Shown here one piece after another: positions 1 to 7,984 of a DNA stretch of 37,303 bases. A model generated the notes under the pieces. That model was not told where the DNA came from and ran no database searches. It saw only the letters and a program-made list of their open reading frames with translations. The position numbers were made by a program, and so were the translations under genes. The stretch covers positions 1 through 37,303 of the forward strand of contig JAJYWB010000062.1 of assembly GCA_021791715.1 (NCBI GenBank), in the 5' to 3' direction. Position 1 is the first letter of the stretch. Every line of letters begins with the position of its first letter. The stretch is from Planctomycetota bacterium. Its GTDB lineage: Bacteria; Planctomycetota; Planctomycetia; Isosphaerales; Isosphaeraceae.

Positions 1-330
1 TTCACCGCGTCGTTTTGACGGCGATCGTTTTCGTCGCCTTGATCGGCTCGGGATCGGTCGTACGATCGGTTCGAGCCGAGGATCAACGTCCGAATCGAGC
101 CGAGGATCAACCACGTTCCGAATTATCAAAAGCCGCGGCGATCGACCCGATCCAATCGTCGGCTTTATTTCGGCTGAAAGCCGACGACGAAGCGATCGGG
201 ACGAATTATTTTCGCCAGTTTATTGACATACAATCATTCTATGCTTATTATCATCGTATTATTGCGAGGAAAATGATCGAGAGCGAGAGATTCGACGATG
301 CGATTTCGCATTATCGCCGAGCGATCGAGC
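1..330 (+). repeat. Left copy of duplicated TPR-gene 5' region
   Basis: Bases 1-180 match bases 1287-1466 (offset 1286) with only a couple of mismatches. Bases 180-330 match 1466-1616 less well (roughly 85% by eye), after which similarity falls to that of ordinary TPR units. The near-identical part covers the signal peptide and mature N-terminus. Confidence 0.85.
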
Positions 331-1142
331 TTGATCCCGATGAAACGAAGACTCACGCGAAGTTAGGGTTTCTGTTGAAACGTATCAATCGCCACGATGA
401 AGCAATTCCGTATCTTCAGCTAGCGATTCGATCGAACCCCGACGATTTGGTATTGCGATCGCATCTCGCCGCTGCGCTCAAAAATATCAAGCGATACGAC
501 GAAGCGATTTCAGAATGTCGAATGATTGTGAAATGCGACTTTAAGAACTATTATGGGCACGTTTATTTAGCGGAATGTTTGTCGAATCTGGGACGAATCG
601 AGGAGTCGGTTGACGAGTTTATCAAGGCGAGTGAAATCGATCCCTCGATCTCGGTAACGCATGAGGAACTTGCGCATAATCTGATCAAACTCAAACGATA
701 CCGCCAAGCCGAGTCGGAGTTGCGCGAGGTCGTTCGTCTTGAGCCCGATTACCCTTGGGCTCGGAAGAGACTCGGCGAATTATTGATGAATCGTCGCGCA
801 TACGACGAGGCGATCGCGACTTTGAAAATCGCGATCGATCTCGATCCTCACGACGCGGAATCTCATACTGTAATTGCATGTGTATATAACGAAATGAAAG
901 ATTATGAGAAGGCCGTCGATGAATGTCGCGTGGCGCTCGGATTGTACGCCGATAACCCGACAGCTGAAATCGTTCTCGCCGAGGCGTCGTTGAATTTGAA
1001 ACGATACGACGACGCGATCGACGCGGCACAAAAATCTATCAGTCTGTATCCGTTATATGTCTACAATTATATTATACTTAGAGAAGCAAAAGAACTTAAG
1101 GAAAATTGCAAAAATCAAAAATCAAATAAAAACAAATACTGA
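3..1142 (+). CDS. Exported TPR-repeat protein, copy 1 (5' end outside window)
   Basis: The reading frame is already open at base 3 and matches the interior of the next gene's signal peptide, so the true start lies upstream of the window; the first start-like codon inside (TTG at 15) is not the real start. The visible part contains a hydrophobic leader ending in VRA before ED, then about seven to eight 34-residue TPR units, recognisable from repeated D-E-A-I-x-x-x-R-x-A-I-x-L-x-P patterns. TPR proteins act as protein-interaction scaffolds; the leader suggests export from the cytoplasm. The first ~180 bases are almost identical to bases 1287-1466 of the downstream paralog. The last ~80 bases are very AT-rich (about 22% GC by hand count) and encode a Lys/Asn-rich tail unlike the rest, which suggests that the original 3' end was lost. 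Partner and exact role are unknown. Confidence 0.85.
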   Translation, partial: HRVVLTAIVFVALIGSGSVVRSVRAEDQRPNRAEDQPRSELSKAAAIDPIQSSALFRLKADDEAIGTNYFRQFIDIQSFYAYYHRIIARKMIESERFDDAISHYRRAIELDPDETKTHAKLGFLLKRINRHDEAIPYLQLAIRSNPDDLVLRSHLAAALKNIKRYDEAISECRMIVKCDFKNYYGHVYLAECLSNLGRIEESVDEFIKASEIDPSISVTHEELAHNLIKLKRYRQAESELREVVRLEPDYPWARKRLGELLMNRRAYDEAIATLKIAIDLDPHDAESHTVIACVYNEMKDYEKAVDECRVALGLYADNPTAEIVLAEASLNLKRYDDAIDAAQKSISLYPLYVYNYIILREAKELKENCKNQKSNKNKY

Positions 1143-1234
1143 ATATTATTTTAATCATTATATATTAGTAAATCATCGAATCGGTTCGGCGTTTCTTTGG
1201 GGCGATCGACGACGACGAACGGGAGGATCGAGCG

Positions 1235-3496
1235 ATGCTTTCGAAGTATCGGGCGCGGCAGGCGTTGATATTCAATCCGAATCGGTTTCACCGCGTCGTT
1301 TTGACGGCGATCGTTTTCGTCGCCTTGATCGGCTCGGGATCGGTCGTACGATCGGTTCGAGCCGAGGATCAACGTCCGAATCGAGCCGAGGATCAACCAC
1401 GTTCCGAATTATCCAAAGCCGCGGCGATCGACCCGATCCAATCGTCTGCTTTATTTCGGCTCAAAGACGACGATTACGCGATCGACGTGAATTATTTTCG
1501 CCAGTTCATCGATCAGCGCTCATTCGATGCTTATTATCATCGAATGATCGCGAGGAAAATGATCGGGAGCGAAAGATTCGACGAAGCGATCGCGCATTAT
1601 CGACGAGCGATCGAGCTTACCCCGGCTCGAGCCGATCTTCATCTGGAACTCGGGACGGTTTTTTATGATGTAGAAGATCTGAGTGATGCGACCCGAGAAT
1701 GTCGCATCGCGGTCGAACTCGAACCGAACAACCCCGAGTGCCACGATTATCTGGCGCGAGCGCTCGCAAATACGCGAAAACTCGACGAGGCGATCGTCGA
1801 GTTCCGTCGCGCGATCGATCTCGATCCACAAAACGCAAAAACGCTTTTATATCTGGGATCCATGCAATTTGAGATACAATCTTATGAGGAATCGACGATT
1901 TCGTGTCGCGAGGCGATTCGGCTCGATCCCAAGGAATCGCGCGCTTATCTGATCTTGGCGAACGATTTGGCTGATCAAGGTAAATTCGAGGAATCTCGAG
2001 CCGTCGTTCAACAAATGGAAAACAAATGCCCGATAAAATCCGACGATCAAGATGCTTACATGCTGCTTGGTCAGGCGTATGCGAAATCGGGTCGATTCGA
2101 CGCTGCGATCGAACATTTAAATCATGCTAAGTATATTGATGCAGATAACGCGGTATGCCGTTCACTGCTCGGGAATACTCTCAGAATGTCTGGTAAAATC
2201 GATCGCTCGATCGTCGAGCTGCGCCGTGCGGTCGAGCTGGATCCGAAACTCGGCAAGGCTCGAATCTTGCTGGGCCTCGCCCTCGCCGAAACAAAAGCGT
2301 ACGACGAAGCTCTGAAGGAACTGAAGATCGGGGTTTTAACCGAGAAAAATATCTCGGGAGCTTTTTCATGGATCGGTTTTATTGAACAGACACAAGGTCA
2401 TGATGACGAGGCGATCGCGGCCTTTCGTGAGGCGATTCGGCTCAACCCTAAAGACGCCGGGATTCATCGGAATCTCGCGTTGTCGCTATCGAGACTCGAT
2501 CGGCATGAGGAGGCGATCGTCGAGTGTCGAAGAGCGATCGAAATCGAACCAGGTTCCGCGAAAGCATGGATCAAACTCGCCGACAGCCTCTCTAAGATCG
2601 ATCGAATCGTAGAGGCGATCGACGACGTTCAAAAAGCGATCTCGCTCGACCCGTTCGAAGCCGATTACCGAATCGTCGTGGCGAACATGCTCGATTATAA
2701 GGGACGCCGCGACGATGCGATTCAAGCTTTGCGTCAAGGTTTATGTTACGATCCGACTCATGCCAAGCTGTACTATCTTCTCGGCAAATTCTCGTTCGAA
2801 GCCGATCGTCTTCCAGAAGCCGAGTCTTATCTTCAAATAGCATTGATCTTTGATCCTAATTTCGCCGACGCTCATTATCTGGCGGTTCGGATCGCGTGCA
2901 AAACCGACAAGTTGGACGACGCGCTCTTTGGGCTTCAAAGAACGATCGAACTTCGACCCGATTTTTTCGACGCGCGATACCTGAAGGCGCAGATTTTGGC
3001 GCAAAAAAATCGAATCGACGAGGCGATCCAAGAATTGGACGACGCGGTCCGAAACTGTCCAGGCTCGTTCAAGGATGATATGACGACTGGCGATTCTTAT
3101 ATGAAGTTGAAACAGTACGATAAGGCGGCCGAGCGATATCGAGCGGCTATCGCTCTCGATCGCGACGACCGACGCGCTCGTGAATCGCTTGCGGCGGCTC
3201 TGAAACGCGACGAAGCGTTCTTCGATCAACTAGCCTGGGCTTCGGGATCAAAATCGAAGAAATCGCCGTCGGCTTCGGTTGAAGATCCCGGCGACGCGTT
3301 CAGGCCGAAAACCCTTGAAGACGGGATCTCGGCTTCCAATTCGAGTTCGAGGAATCGGCGGTCGGCTTCGGTTGAAGATCCCGGCGACGCGTTCAGGCCG
3401 AAAACGCTTCAAAATTCCGCGGGAGATCACAAAAAAAGTAAGATGATCGAAGAGTCTTCACTGCAGAAACTTCTCGGTCGCGGCTTCCAATACTAA
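1235..3496 (+). CDS. Exported TPR-repeat protein, copy 2 (753 aa)
   Basis: The ATG at 1235 is preceded by GGGAGG eight bases upstream, a good ribosome binding site. The N-terminus has a signal peptide with a hydrophobic stretch at residues 21-37 and a likely cleavage site after VRA (residue 43). Residues ~95-680 are about 17 TPR units with the typical A-I-x-L-x-P ends, an alpha-solenoid expected to bind other proteins. The C-terminal ~80 residues are Ser-rich, low complexity, and contain a 16-residue motif (SASVEDPGDAFRPKTL) twice. The gene lies 92 bases after the first TPR gene in the same direction, is much longer than it (17 against 7-8 repeats), and shares its leader. The pair probably arose by tandem duplication with loss or gain of TPR units. 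No enzymatic domain is visible; the specific role is unknown. Confidence 0.9.
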   Translation: MLSKYRARQALIFNPNRFHRVVLTAIVFVALIGSGSVVRSVRAEDQRPNRAEDQPRSELSKAAAIDPIQSSALFRLKDDDYAIDVNYFRQFIDQRSFDAYYHRMIARKMIGSERFDEAIAHYRRAIELTPARADLHLELGTVFYDVEDLSDATRECRIAVELEPNNPECHDYLARALANTRKLDEAIVEFRRAIDLDPQNAKTLLYLGSMQFEIQSYEESTISCREAIRLDPKESRAYLILANDLADQGKFEESRAVVQQMENKCPIKSDDQDAYMLLGQAYAKSGRFDAAIEHLNHAKYIDADNAVCRSLLGNTLRMSGKIDRSIVELRRAVELDPKLGKARILLGLALAETKAYDEALKELKIGVLTEKNISGAFSWIGFIEQTQGHDDEAIAAFREAIRLNPKDAGIHRNLALSLSRLDRHEEAIVECRRAIEIEPGSAKAWIKLADSLSKIDRIVEAIDDVQKAISLDPFEADYRIVVANMLDYKGRRDDAIQALRQGLCYDPTHAKLYYLLGKFSFEADRLPEAESYLQIALIFDPNFADAHYLAVRIACKTDKLDDALFGLQRTIELRPDFFDARYLKAQILAQKNRIDEAIQELDDAVRNCPGSFKDDMTTGDSYMKLKQYDKAAERYRAAIALDRDDRRARESLAAALKRDEAFFDQLAWASGSKSKKSPSASVEDPGDAFRPKTLEDGISASNSSSRNRRSASVEDPGDAFRPKTLQNSAGDHKKSKMIEESSLQKLLGRGFQY
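1287..1616 (+). repeat. Right copy of duplicated TPR-gene 5' region
   Basis: Partner of the repeat at 1-330. The sharp change from near identity to divergence inside two reading frames suggests a recent duplication or gene conversion limited to the leader. Confidence 0.85.
3268..3316 (+). repeat. 49-bp direct repeat, unit 1 (TPR protein C-terminus)
   Basis: Bases 3268-3316 recur at 3361-3409 (offset 93) with one mismatch. Both are in frame and encode SASVEDPGDAFRPKTL, giving a duplicated C-terminal motif in the TPR protein. Confidence 0.9.
3361..3409 (+). repeat. 49-bp direct repeat, unit 2 (TPR protein C-terminus)
   Basis: Second unit of the in-frame repeat that begins at 3268. The spacing of 93 bases is a multiple of three, so the motif stays in frame. 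Confidence 0.9.
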
Positions 3497-3527
3497 CAAT
3501 GGATTCGCTTATATGTAAATTAGTAGA

Positions 3528-3555
3528 TCCGCGGACGAATCGCTTCGCCCGCGGA
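3528..3555. terminator. Possible hairpin terminator between convergent genes
   Basis: TCCGCGG at 3528-3534 pairs with CCGCGGA at 3549-3555 across a 14-base loop. It sits between the stop codons of the TPR gene (plus) and enolase (minus). There is no clear T-tract on either side, so it is only a weak candidate. Confidence 0.3.
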
Positions 3556-3595
3556 CGGTTCATCAATCGTTGAACGCGATACGGTTCGTCGCGTG

Positions 3596-4885
<1,290 letters not shown>

Positions 4886-5751
4886 GTTCTGCGATTAACT
4901 CCTGGTAGGGCGGATTCGGCTTCGGCGCGGGCTCGATCGGTTTGATCGATCGTTCGTGCGGAACGCCGTCCCCGCGGCTTGTTCGGTCTCAATCGTTTCG
5001 TTCGCCCGCGATCGGCGGTCGATCGGCTTTAGGGCGAAGCGTCGCGGGGGGAAAACGCCTGGAATTCGCGGTATAACCTTGCGCCCGAGCCGCTTAAGCT
5101 CGATGCATTTGAAGTCGGCTTCAGGCTCGCTCGGCGTCCCTACGCGGCGAGCGGCGAAGGTTCTTTCTTACCAAATTCGACGCTCGAAAGGGAGTGAGTC
5201 GAAATTCGGCGGACGTCTTGTCTCGGAGTCTTTGCCGTGTCCGAATCTCGGAGTCATTTCACCCTGCTTCGCGCTTGAGTCGAGCGGCGGGATCGAGTTC
5301 GAAAGAATTAAACAGATTAAAATTCAAGTTGATCAGGATCCATAAGAATAAAGATTCAAGCGCGCGGCGGTTCCCATCCAGGACGACTCTCGGGTTGATC
5401 GCTTTGACGGCTGTGTGACGGATTGCGAATTTTGGGAACCGCCGCGCGGTGCGGCCTCACGGCGCCGGTTACGGCCGCGACTCGCGTTGGAACGCGAGCG
5501 CGAGGGGCGAAACCCGGACGAAAGACGTTCTCGTCCAGTGTCATCCCGGTGATCGACCGGGTCGCGCCCCGCGCGCTCGAATCGAGCGTCGGCTTGCCAG
5601 AGACCAGTGGGGAAATCGACTTCGATCGTGCGTCCTTTCGTTCGTTTGATCGAGGCCGTTCCGTCTAGGCCATTAGGTTATCGGCGCGGCGGGGCTTCGG
5701 CTTGACTCTCGACTCGCTCGACTTCGCTCGGTCGGTTCGTCGTTCGACCGA
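4886..5751. other. Intergenic region with a 16-bp inverted repeat
   Basis: This 866-base gap lies upstream of eno and downstream of the hydrolase gene (both minus). Its open frames are short (up to ~129 codons), overlap one another and match no family I recognise. Visible structure is the inverted repeat at 5361-5448 and a GC-rich block at 5440-5560. No tRNA or recognisable riboswitch was found by eye. Confidence 0.6.
5361..5448. repeat. Perfect 16-bp inverted repeat with 56-bp spacer
   Basis: CGCGCGGCGGTTCCCA at 5361-5376 is the exact reverse complement of bases 5433-5448. The arms are GC-rich and could form a strong stem in RNA or a cruciform in DNA. It is too long-looped for a standard terminator; it might be the edge of a small mobile repeat or a structured RNA. 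Confidence 0.75.
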
Positions 5752-6552
5752 TCACTCCGATGAGCGCGATCGCCCCGATTCCAACGGCTCGACCCGATCG
5801 CTTGTAGACAACAACGGTACGATATATTTTTTGAGGAAACCGGGATTATCGGGGCCGATATGTCCTCCCAGATATCCCGTCGCAGCCATTTCAGGCCGCC
5901 AGCGGACTTGCCGAAGCTTGGAATAGGCCGCGGCGCGATCGGGTTCGAGGGATTCGTCGGGGATCTGAAAGCTCGTCAATCCCGCGGCGAACGACTTGCG
6001 GCGATCGACCGTGCCGAAAACCCGAGTTCCAAGCCCGAGGATTAGTACATCAAAAGGCGACCAATAAACGTACATTTTGGATTCGACGGCGCGAAGCGCT
6101 TGTGAAAGATCGTATTTGGATGCGAGCGCAGGTGCGAGCAGAACCGAATTTTGAACGAAATCGGCCGGGAGCGATTCAAGCGCCTTCACGATCACCGCCG
6201 AGCCCCCCGATTTGCCGATCAGGTGAATCGGCGCAGCGGGATATCGGTCGCGATACGCGATCGCCCGCTCGGCGACCGAGTCGGCGAAACGGCGATGATT
6301 GGCGGTATCGGTAAGATCGGCGAGCCAGCGACCGTGGCCGTGGCACCAATTGATCACATGTAGTTCAAGCGGAGAATTGGTGTCGGCGAGGGCTTTCTTC
6401 ATGCCGAAGCCGCAAAGATCGAGGCCGCCGACTCCGTCGGCGAGGAGGACGAGCCCCGTTCCCGGAACGACGCGTTCGCGTTCGCGACGGTCGATCGTCG
6501 ATCTTCCCGTCGCGGCCTGGCGCATCGCTTTGATCAACGTCGAGTAAATCAT
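5752..6552 (-). CDS. Alpha/beta-hydrolase-fold protein
   Basis: The protein shows an alpha/beta-hydrolase layout. In the 285-aa numbering of the longer frame there is a strand-rich VPGTGLVLLADGVGGLDL segment, a nucleophile elbow G-K-S-G-G with S134, a candidate acid D187 in SPFD, and a candidate His250 in GGHIGPD near the end. A triad in this order is typical of esterases, lipases and thioesterases. The substrate cannot be told. The open frame extends to a GTG at 6609, but that gives an Arg-rich N-terminus without a ribosome site; the ATG at 6552 (266 aa) is preferred because a TATACAAT box lies six bases upstream, as for a leaderless message. The upstream gene (6813-7697) is on the same strand but a strong terminator separates them, so it is probably transcribed alone. 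Confidence 0.7.
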   Translation of the reverse strand: MIYSTLIKAMRQAATGRSTIDRRERERVVPGTGLVLLADGVGGLDLCGFGMKKALADTNSPLELHVINWCHGHGRWLADLTDTANHRRFADSVAERAIAYRDRYPAAPIHLIGKSGGSAVIVKALESLPADFVQNSVLLAPALASKYDLSQALRAVESKMYVYWSPFDVLILGLGTRVFGTVDRRKSFAAGLTSFQIPDESLEPDRAAAYSKLRQVRWRPEMAATGYLGGHIGPDNPGFLKKYIVPLLSTSDRVEPLESGRSRSSE

Positions 6553-6558
6553 CCCTCT

Positions 6559-6568
6559 ATTGTATACG
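6559..6568 (-). promoter_or_regulatory. Candidate -10 box before the hydrolase gene
   Basis: On the minus strand this reads CGTATACAAT and ends six bases before the ATG at 6552. The same 10-mer occurs at 29324-29333, again six bases before a possible start codon. No convincing -35 element is visible. The spacing would suit a leaderless transcript. Confidence 0.3.
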
Positions 6569-6733
6569 CGGCGAAAGTGAAGGATAGCTCGACGAGCGTA
6601 ACGGCGCACGGCGAGGGGCCGCGGCGAAACGCGATCAACGCCGAGTGATCGCCGCGACGAATCGACGCGAGAACGTTACAAAGAATCGGTGCGAGAAGAT
6701 TTATGAAAATGAACATTCCGTTGTAAAAGAAAC

Positions 6734-6784
6734 GACCGGCGTCTTGCTTCCTTTTGTATGGAAAAGGAAGGAGAGGACGCCGGC
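6734..6784 (-). terminator. Strong hairpin terminator for the LEPR-XLL-like gene
   Basis: A GACCGGCGTC arm and a GACGCCGGCC arm, extended inward by a second stem of CTTCCTTTT paired with GGAAAAGGAAG around a tight loop, form a long hairpin. On the minus strand it lies just past the stop codon at 6813 and is followed by a T-rich stretch, as in intrinsic terminators. Confidence 0.75.
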
Positions 6785-6812
6785 CGCTTATGATCCGAAA
6801 TCGCGTGGTGAA

Positions 6813-7697
6813 TCAGCTCGGCTTGTGGGGATGGAGGATCGCTCCGGGGAGGAAATGGCCTCCCGGTCCGCGGACGAAGTAGCCGGGGCCCGCCTGCGCC
6901 GGGACGGCGTTGTAGTTGGTGGTGAACTGAACGTTGGGGTTGCTGTAGAAATCGCTCGAGTTGCGGAAGAGGTTGGGATGGATGCTGAACTCGGCGACGG
7001 CGTTGAGGATGTTGGCGTAGGCGGTGTTCCAGGCTTTGATCGCTTGCTGGTCGACGACGGCGCCGCCGCCGGGAGCGGGGGTCAATTGCGCGTTCATATC
7101 GGCGACTTGTTGTTGAGCGTAGGGGACGAGCACCTCGTCGGCCAACGGTGAGAATTTAGGCGCCGTTTGTTGCGACGGAGTGAGATCGGGGTTGGTTGTA
7201 TAGAAGGTTGTGAGAGCGTATTGAAGTTGTTGATTAAGCGTGGCGACGAGAGCGGGCAGGGCGGTGGATACCGGAGTGGCGCCGACTTTCACCCCCGGTG
7301 GAAGCGGTTGGGGCGTGATGCTGCTGTTGGCGCCGTAGGGAAACAGGCGGGTGGAAACGGGAGTCGTGAGGTTCGCGGTTTGGCCGAGGGCGTTTTGGCC
7401 GAAGACCTGGAACGCCTGGTTGACGAGCTGGGTCGTTCCTCCCGAGATCGCCAGCCTGGTGTTAAGCTGGTTGACGAACGGCGGGCTTAATTTGAGGCCG
7501 TTGGCGCCGTTGGAGTGGAAGAGGTTGCGCGGTACGCCCGGCGAGTCGAACCGCGGAGCGTGAATCTCGGCGTGTCGATCGAGATGTGCGATTTCATGAG
7601 TCATAACGACATGAACCGGCATGCCGCTGAGGAGGTCGCGCCGTTCGAGGGTGTCGGCGTCGTACCAGGGAACGAAAGAACGCCTTCCGCTTGCCAT
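6813..7697 (-). CDS. Exported protein with LEPR-XLL-like N-terminal motif, unknown function
   Basis: This 294-aa protein starts at an ATG preceded by AAGGAG seven bases upstream, a clear ribosome site. Residues 17-24 are LERRDLLS, matching the N-terminal LEPR-XLL-type signature common on secreted and surface proteins of Planctomycetota. The rest is rich in Asn, Gln, Thr, Pro and Ala with no obvious membrane segment. The central part (about 70-260) looks helical and amphipathic (LPALVATLNQQLQYALTTF; AQQQVADMNAQL). Residues 34-38 read HEIAH, formally a HExxH zinc motif, but its place next to the leader and the lack of a supporting fold make this possibly accidental. The C-terminal PAQAGPGYFVRGPGGHFLPGAILHPHKPS is Gly/Pro/His-rich. 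The gene is flanked by a strong terminator downstream and looks monocistronic. Function unknown. Confidence 0.75.
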   Translation of the reverse strand: MASGRRSFVPWYDADTLERRDLLSGMPVHVVMTHEIAHLDRHAEIHAPRFDSPGVPRNLFHSNGANGLKLSPPFVNQLNTRLAISGGTTQLVNQAFQVFGQNALGQTANLTTPVSTRLFPYGANSSITPQPLPPGVKVGATPVSTALPALVATLNQQLQYALTTFYTTNPDLTPSQQTAPKFSPLADEVLVPYAQQQVADMNAQLTPAPGGGAVVDQQAIKAWNTAYANILNAVAEFSIHPNLFRNSSDFYSNPNVQFTTNYNAVPAQAGPGYFVRGPGGHFLPGAILHPHKPS

Positions 7698-7984
7698 TCG
7701 ACCGCTCCTTGGGAAATCCTTGGGAAATCCGTGCGGGAATCCATTCTCGAGACGGCCGGGGGACGCGCTTCCGAAGGCGCGGACAATCTCGATTTCCGTG
7801 GAGTTTCATCGGGCGAACTCGACCGCAGTCATGACGAATTTCGCCCCTCGAAGAGCGCGGCGGATCCGGTTGAACCGGCGGAAAATCCGTTATTTTCGCT
7901 TGCGTCGGCGCGATCGGAAGAACCGTACGGAGCGAGTCGTCTTCAAATGACAGTATTCGTTTGTTAATATAAATTATATGTGTC

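Noticed and set aside
1057..1668. 203-codon open frame bridging the two TPR genes
   Set aside because: It overlaps the end of copy 1 and the start of copy 2 out of frame, and its translation is a typical Arg/Ser shadow.
5423..5668. 81- and 66-codon frames in the GC-rich part of the eno upstream gap
   Set aside because: The frames overlap in different phases, are compositionally biased and begin inside or beside the inverted repeat; nothing supports translation.
7515..7967. 150-codon open frame on the plus strand upstream of the flippase
   Set aside because: It overlaps the start of the minus-strand LEPR-XLL-like gene, is low in hydrophobic pattern, has no ribosome site and matches no family.
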